A DNA stretch of 64,000 nt from Excoecaria cochinchinensis. Its lineage: Eukaryota; Streptophyta; Magnoliopsida; Malpighiales; Euphorbiaceae. The stretch lies in the NCBI GenBank assembly GCA_947683425.1, contig CANTUQ010000333.1, positions 1-64,000 of the forward strand, written 5' to 3'. Below, piece by piece: positions 60,231 through 64,000 of this stretch. The notes under the pieces are model-generated. The model ran no database searches, had not been told where the DNA came from, and worked only from the letters and a program-made list of their open reading frames with translations. Both the position numbers and the translations under genes were made by a program. Each line of letters begins with the position of its first letter. Position 1 is the first letter of the stretch.

Positions 60231-62560
60231 AGAAATCGTAAAAAGTGGTGAAATTTTGGATCCGAGTCCAATAATTCGGGAAAACTCGGTTGGAATAGCT
60301 ACTGGAAGCTTGCCGGTCACAACGCATCGAGAATTGGCTTCGTCGAAATCCGACGAATTTTTACGGATTTCCCTAGGGGTACCACTAGGGCAAATCGAGA
60401 AATCGTAAAAAGTGGTGAAATTTTGGATCCGAGTCCAATAATTCGGGAAAACGCGGTTGGAATAGCTACTGGAAGCTTGCCGGTCATAACGCATCGAGAA
60501 TTGGCTTCGTCGGAATCCGACGAATTTTTACTGATTTCCCTAGGGGTACCACTAGGGAAAATCACCGAAATCAAGAAATCGTAAAAAGTGGTGAAATTTT
60601 TGATCCGAGTCCAATAATTCGGGAAAACTCGGTTGGAATATCTTGCCGGTAACAACGCATCGAGAATTGGTTTCGTCGGAATCCGACGAATTTTTACGGA
60701 TTTCCCTAGCGGTACCACTAGGGAAAATCGAGAAATCGTAAAAAGTGGTGAAATTTTGGATCCGAGTCCAATAATTCGGGAAAACTCGGTTGGAATAGCT
60801 ACTGGAAGCTTGCCGGTCACAACGCATCGAGAATTGGCTTCGTCGGAATCCGACGAATTTTTACGGATTTCCCTAGGGGTACCACTAGGGAAAATCGAGA
60901 AATCGTAAAAAGTGGTGAAATTTTGGATCCGAGTCCAATAATTCGGGAAAACTCGGTTGGAATAGCTACTGGAAGCTTGCCGGTCACAATGCATCGAGAA
61001 TTGGCTTCGTCGGAATCCGACGAATTTTTACGGATTTCCCTAGGGGTACCACTAGGGAAAATCACCGAAATCGAGAAATCGTAAAAAGTGGTGAAATTTT
61101 TTATCCGAGTCCAATAATTCGGGAAAACTAGGTTGGAATAGCTACTGGAAGCTTGCCGGTCACAACACATCGAGAATTAGCTTCGTCGGAATGCGACGAA
61201 TTTTTACGGATTTCCCTAGGGGTACCACTAGGGAAAATCACCGAAATCGAGAAATCGTAAAAAGTGGTGAAATTTTGGATCCGAGTCCAATAATTCGGGA
61301 AAACTCGGTTGGAATAGCTACTGGAAGCTTACCGGTCACAACGCATCGAGAATTGGCTTCGTCGGAATCCGACGAATTTTTACGGATTTCCCTAGGGGTA
61401 CCTCTACGGAAAATCGAGAAATCGTAAAAAGTGGTGAAATTTTGGATCCGAGTCCAATAATTTGGGAAAACTCGGTTGGAATAGCTACTGGAAGCTTGCC
61501 GGTCACAACGCATCGAGAATTGGCTTCGTCGGAATCCGACGAATTTTTACTGATTTCCCTAGGGGTACCACTAGGGAAAATCACCGAAATCGAGAAATCG
61601 TAAAATGTGGTGAAATTTTGGATCCGAGTCCAATAATTCGGGAAAACTTGGTTGGAATAGCTACTGGAAGCTTGCCAGTCACAACACATCGAGAATTGGC
61701 TTCGTCAGAATCCAACGAATTTTTACGGATTTCCCTAGGGGTACCACTAGTGAAAATCGAGAAATCGTAAAAAGAGGTGAAATTTTGGATCCGAGTCAAA
61801 TAATTCGGGAAAACTCGGTTGGAATAGCTACTGGAAGCTTGCCGGTCACAACGCATCGAGAATTGGCTTCGTCGGAATCCGACGAATTTTTACGGATTTC
61901 ACTAGAGGTACCACTAGGGAAAATCACCGAAATCGAGAAATCTTAAAAAGTGGTGAAATTTTGGATCCGAGTCCAATAATTCGGGAAAGCTCGGTTGGAA
62001 TAGCTACTGGAAGCTTGCCAGTCACAACGCATCGAGAATTGGCTTCGTCGGAATCCGATGAATTTTTACGGATTTCCCTAGGGGTACCACTAGGGAAAAT
62101 CACCGAAATCGAGAAATCGTAAAAAGTGGTGAAATTTTTGATCCGAGTCCAATAATTCGGGAAAACTCGGTTGGAATAGCTACTGGAAGCTTACCGGTCA
62201 CAACGCATTGAGAATTGGCTTCGTCGGAATCCGACGAATTTTTACGGATTTCCCTAGGGGTACCACTAGGGAAAATCGAGAAATCGTAAAAAGTGGTGAA
62301 ATTTTTGATCCGAGTCCAATAATTCGGGAAAACTCGGTTGGAATAGCTACTGGAAGCTTGCCGGTCACAACGCATCGAGAATTGGCTTCGTCGGAATCCG
62401 ACGAATTTTTACGGATTTCCCTAGGGGTACCACTAGGGAAAATCACCGAAATCGTAAAAAGTGGTGAAATTTTGGATCCGAGTCCAATAATTCGGGAAAA
62501 CTCGGTTGGAATAGCTACTGGAAGCTTGCCGGTCACAACGCATCGAGAATTGGCTTCGTC
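60230..62560. repeat. Mixed block, includes 10-bp-deleted monomer and longest minus-strand open frame
   Basis: No close unit was found. It carries markers of the 1,725-bp family (aagcttaccgg at about 61328 and 62189; ggtacctctacgg at about 61398; gggcaaatc at about 60389), one aaaacgcgg (about 60449) as in type H, and the 10-bp-deleted ggaatatcttgcc (60636-60648). A 225-codon minus-strand open frame (60317-60994) exists only because that 10-bp deletion shifts frames. A lone 168-bp junction appears at 62446, the first since 38885. Confidence 0.72.
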
Positions 62561-63500
62561 GGAATCCGACGAATTTTTACGGATTTCCCTAGGGGTACCA
62601 CTAGGGAAAATCGAGAAATCGTAAAAAGTGTTGAAATTTTAGATCCGAGTCCAATAATTCGGGAAAACTCGGTTGGAATAGCTACTGGAAGCTTGCCGGT
62701 CACAACGCATCGAAAATTAGCTTCGTCAGAATCCGACGAATTTTTACGGATTTCCCTAGGGGTACCACTAGGGAAAATCACCGAAATCGAGAAATTGTAA
62801 AAAGTGGTGAAATTTTGGATCCGAGTCCAATAATTCGGGAAAACTCGGTTGGAATAGCTACTAGAAGCTTGCCGGTCACAACGCATCGAGAATTGGCTTC
62901 GTCGGAATCCGACGAATTTTTACAGATTTCCCTAGGGGTACCACTAGGGAAAATCACCGAAATCGAGAAATCGTAAAAAGTGGTGAAATTTTGGATCCGA
63001 GTCCAATAATTCGGGAAAACTCGGTTGGAATAGCTACTGGAAGCTTGCCGGTCACAACGCATCGAGAATTGGCTTCGTCGGAATCCGACGAATTTTTACG
63101 GATTTCCCTAGGGGTACCACTAGGGAAAATCGAGAAATCGTAAAAAGTGTTGAAATTTTGGATCCGAGTCCAATAATTCGGGAAAACTCGGTTGGAATAG
63201 CTACTGGAAGCTTGCCGGTCACAACGCATCGAGAATTGGCTTCGTCAGAATCCGACGAATTTTTACGGATTTCCCTAGGGGTACCGCTAGGGAAAATCAC
63301 CGAAATCGAGAAATTGTAAAAAGTGGTGAAATTTTGGATCCGAGTCCAATAATTCGGGAAAACTCGGTTGGAATAGCTACTGGAAGCTTGTCGGTCACAA
63401 CGCATCGAGAATTGGCTTCGTCGAAATCAGACGAATTTTTACAGATTTCCCTAGGGGTACCACTAGGGAAAATCACCGAAATCGAGAAATCGAAAAAAGT
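62560..63500. repeat. 519-bp trimer higher-order repeat, two copies
   Basis: Offset 519 (two 176- plus one 167-bp monomer). Markers are gtgttgaaatttt (62627 and 63146), cttcgtcagaatcc (about 62721 and 63240), gagaaattgtaaaaag (62790 and 63309) and ttttacagatttcc (62918 and 63437). The first copy is about 62560-63080 and the second about 63080-63500. Confidence 0.82.
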
Positions 63501-64000
63501 GGTGAAATTTTGGATCCGAGTCCAATAATTCGGGAAAACTCGGTTGGAATAGCTACTGGAAGCTTGCCGGTCACAACGAATCGAGAATTGGCTTCGTCGG
63601 AATCCGACGAATTTTTACGGATTTCCCTAGGCGTACCACTAGGGAAAATTACCGAAATCGAGAAATCGTAAAAAGTGGTGAAATTTTCGATCCGAGTCCA
63701 ATAATTCGGGAAAACTCGGTTGGAATAACTACTGGAAGCTTGCCGGTCACAACGCATCGAGAATTGGCTTCGTCGGAATCCGACGAATTTTTACGGATTT
63801 CCCTAAGGGTACCACTAGGGAAAATCGAGAAATCGTAAAAAGTGGTGAAATTTTGGATCCGAGTCCAATATTTCTGGAAAACTCGGTTGGAATAGCTACT
63901 GGAAGCTTGCTGGTCACAACGCATCGAGAATTGGCTTCGTCGGAATCCGACGAATTTTTACGGATTTCCCTAGGGGTACCATTAGGGAAAATCACCGAAA
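63500..64000. repeat. Right-edge monomers, array continues beyond window
   Basis: Ordinary 176- and 167-bp monomers with a few private changes (ccctaggcgtacc at about 63628, gaataactactgg at 63724, ccaatatttctgg at 63867). The last base lies inside accgaaatc of a long-form tail, so the array is cut by the window edge. Confidence 0.85.

Larger units (their letters stand above)
1..64000. repeat. Tandem satellite array, 167/168/176-bp monomer, fills the window
   Basis: The whole window is head-to-tail copies of one monomer, about 370 in number, with no inversion, gap or foreign insert. Each copy can be followed by fixed landmarks: ggtgaaatttt, ggatcc, aattcgggaaaactcgg, aagcttgccggtcac, cttcgtcggaatccgacg, ggtaccactaggg, gtaaaaagt. 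Neighbouring monomers usually differ from the consensus at only a few positions. The consensus 167-bp form has 32 C and 44 G (45.5% GC). The first base is in phase with a monomer start and the last bases are mid-monomer, so the array continues on both sides. Such long, homogenised satellites are known from centromeres and pericentromeric or subtelomeric heterochromatin of plants and animals; that location is inference here. The family is not one I recognise. Confidence 0.98.

Noticed and set aside
60317..60994. 225-codon minus-strand open frame, the longest in the window
   Set aside because: It is made only by a 10-bp deletion at about 60638 that shifts frame between two ordinary monomer frames. 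Its content is satellite translation throughout.
71..63995. Hundreds of overlapping minus-strand open frames of 60-120 codons beginning MRCDRQASS
   Set aside because: The ATG comes from the conserved gcat of each monomer. Frames overlap each other at monomer spacing, end at repeat-derived stops, and change whenever a length variant occurs. They are shadows of the satellite.
1..64000. CRISPR array
   Set aside because: There are no short repeats alternating with unique spacers; all of the 167-176 bp is repeated.
1..64000. Human-type alpha satellite
   Set aside because: Monomer length is close to 171 bp and there is a CENP-B-box-like motif, but the rest of the monomer does not resemble alpha satellite as I know it, and GC content is higher.
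1..64000. rDNA spacer or telomeric repeat
   Set aside because: ccctaaggg and ccctagggg look faintly telomere-like but occur once per monomer in a complex unit, with no short tandem telomere runs. No ribosomal gene sequence was seen.
1..64000. tRNA, other RNA genes, promoters or terminators
   Set aside because: No clover-leaf, box A/B pair or gene-associated signal stood out. The gaaattttgg and gtaaaaagt tracts repeat in every monomer and mark no specific gene.
1..64000. Transposon ends suggested by the inverted pairs ccctag/ctaggg and ttcgtcgga/tccgacgaa
   Set aside because: The arms are a few bases apart inside each monomer, with no internal coding region or target-site duplication. They are part of the monomer itself.
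1..64000. Species assignment from the satellite
   Set aside because: I could not recall a named satellite with this consensus. A database search with the consensus monomer would decide; naming a species now would be a guess.

Overview
The window is one uninterrupted tandem satellite-DNA array. I found no protein gene, RNA gene, CRISPR array, insertion sequence or transposon. From the first base to the last the sequence is head-to-tail copies of one monomer, all in the same orientation, roughly 370 copies. The array runs off both edges. This architecture (megabase-style satellite with nested higher-order repeats, HORs) is typical of centromeric or pericentromeric heterochromatin in a eukaryote, either plant or animal. 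I do not recognise the satellite family and cannot name the species. Bacterial or viral origin is very unlikely.

Monomer. Counting from ggtgaaatttt as position 1, the basic form is 167 bp with about 45% GC. It carries a BamHI site (12-17), a HindIII site (60-65), a perfect 9-bp inverted repeat with a one-base centre (93-111), an AvrII site (126-131) and a KpnI site (132-137). A 17-bp stretch at 92-108 resembles a CENP-B box. Three length forms coexist: 176 bp (extra accgaaatc after position 150), 167 bp, and a rarer 168 bp form that keeps accgaaatc but lacks gagaaatc. Rare forms carry 17-bp or 10-bp internal deletions. The order of length forms acts as a barcode for the HORs.

Layout (period in bp, monomers per unit): 1-1613, partial 1,205 (7-mer); 1614-8148, 3,263 (19-mer) twice in tandem; 8149-8930, transition; 8930-9650, 343 (dimer); 9650-11380, mixed; 11380-18800, interleaved 1,030 (6-mer) and 1,883 (11-mer); 18800-24430, about 3,078 (18-mer); 24430-26300, 510 (trimer); 26330-30000, 2,409 (14-mer); 30000-32310, near-consensus 176-bp runs; 32310-39000, 2,888 (17-mer) with an 855 (5-mer) amplified at its end; 39000-40120, 176-bp runs; 40120-42510, 1,019 (6-mer); 42510-45960, mixed; 45960-47240, 686 (4-mer); 47540-49490, 1,196 (7-mer); 49820-54660, a different 1,019 (6-mer) in about five copies with alternating copy types; 55010-58520, 1,725 (10-mer); 58580-60230, 1,029 (6-mer); 60240-62560, mixed; 62560-63500, 519 (trimer). 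Boundaries are good to roughly one monomer because they were read by eye from shared variants.

Every long reading frame is a by-product of the repeat. Lengths of 167 and 176 both leave remainder 2 on division by 3, so frames shift at each monomer and stop. The 168-bp form is divisible by 3, and runs of it give the longest plus-strand frames. The main interest lies in the nested HOR structure, the variant zoning that records array history, the slippage logic of the length forms and the CENP-B-box-like motif.
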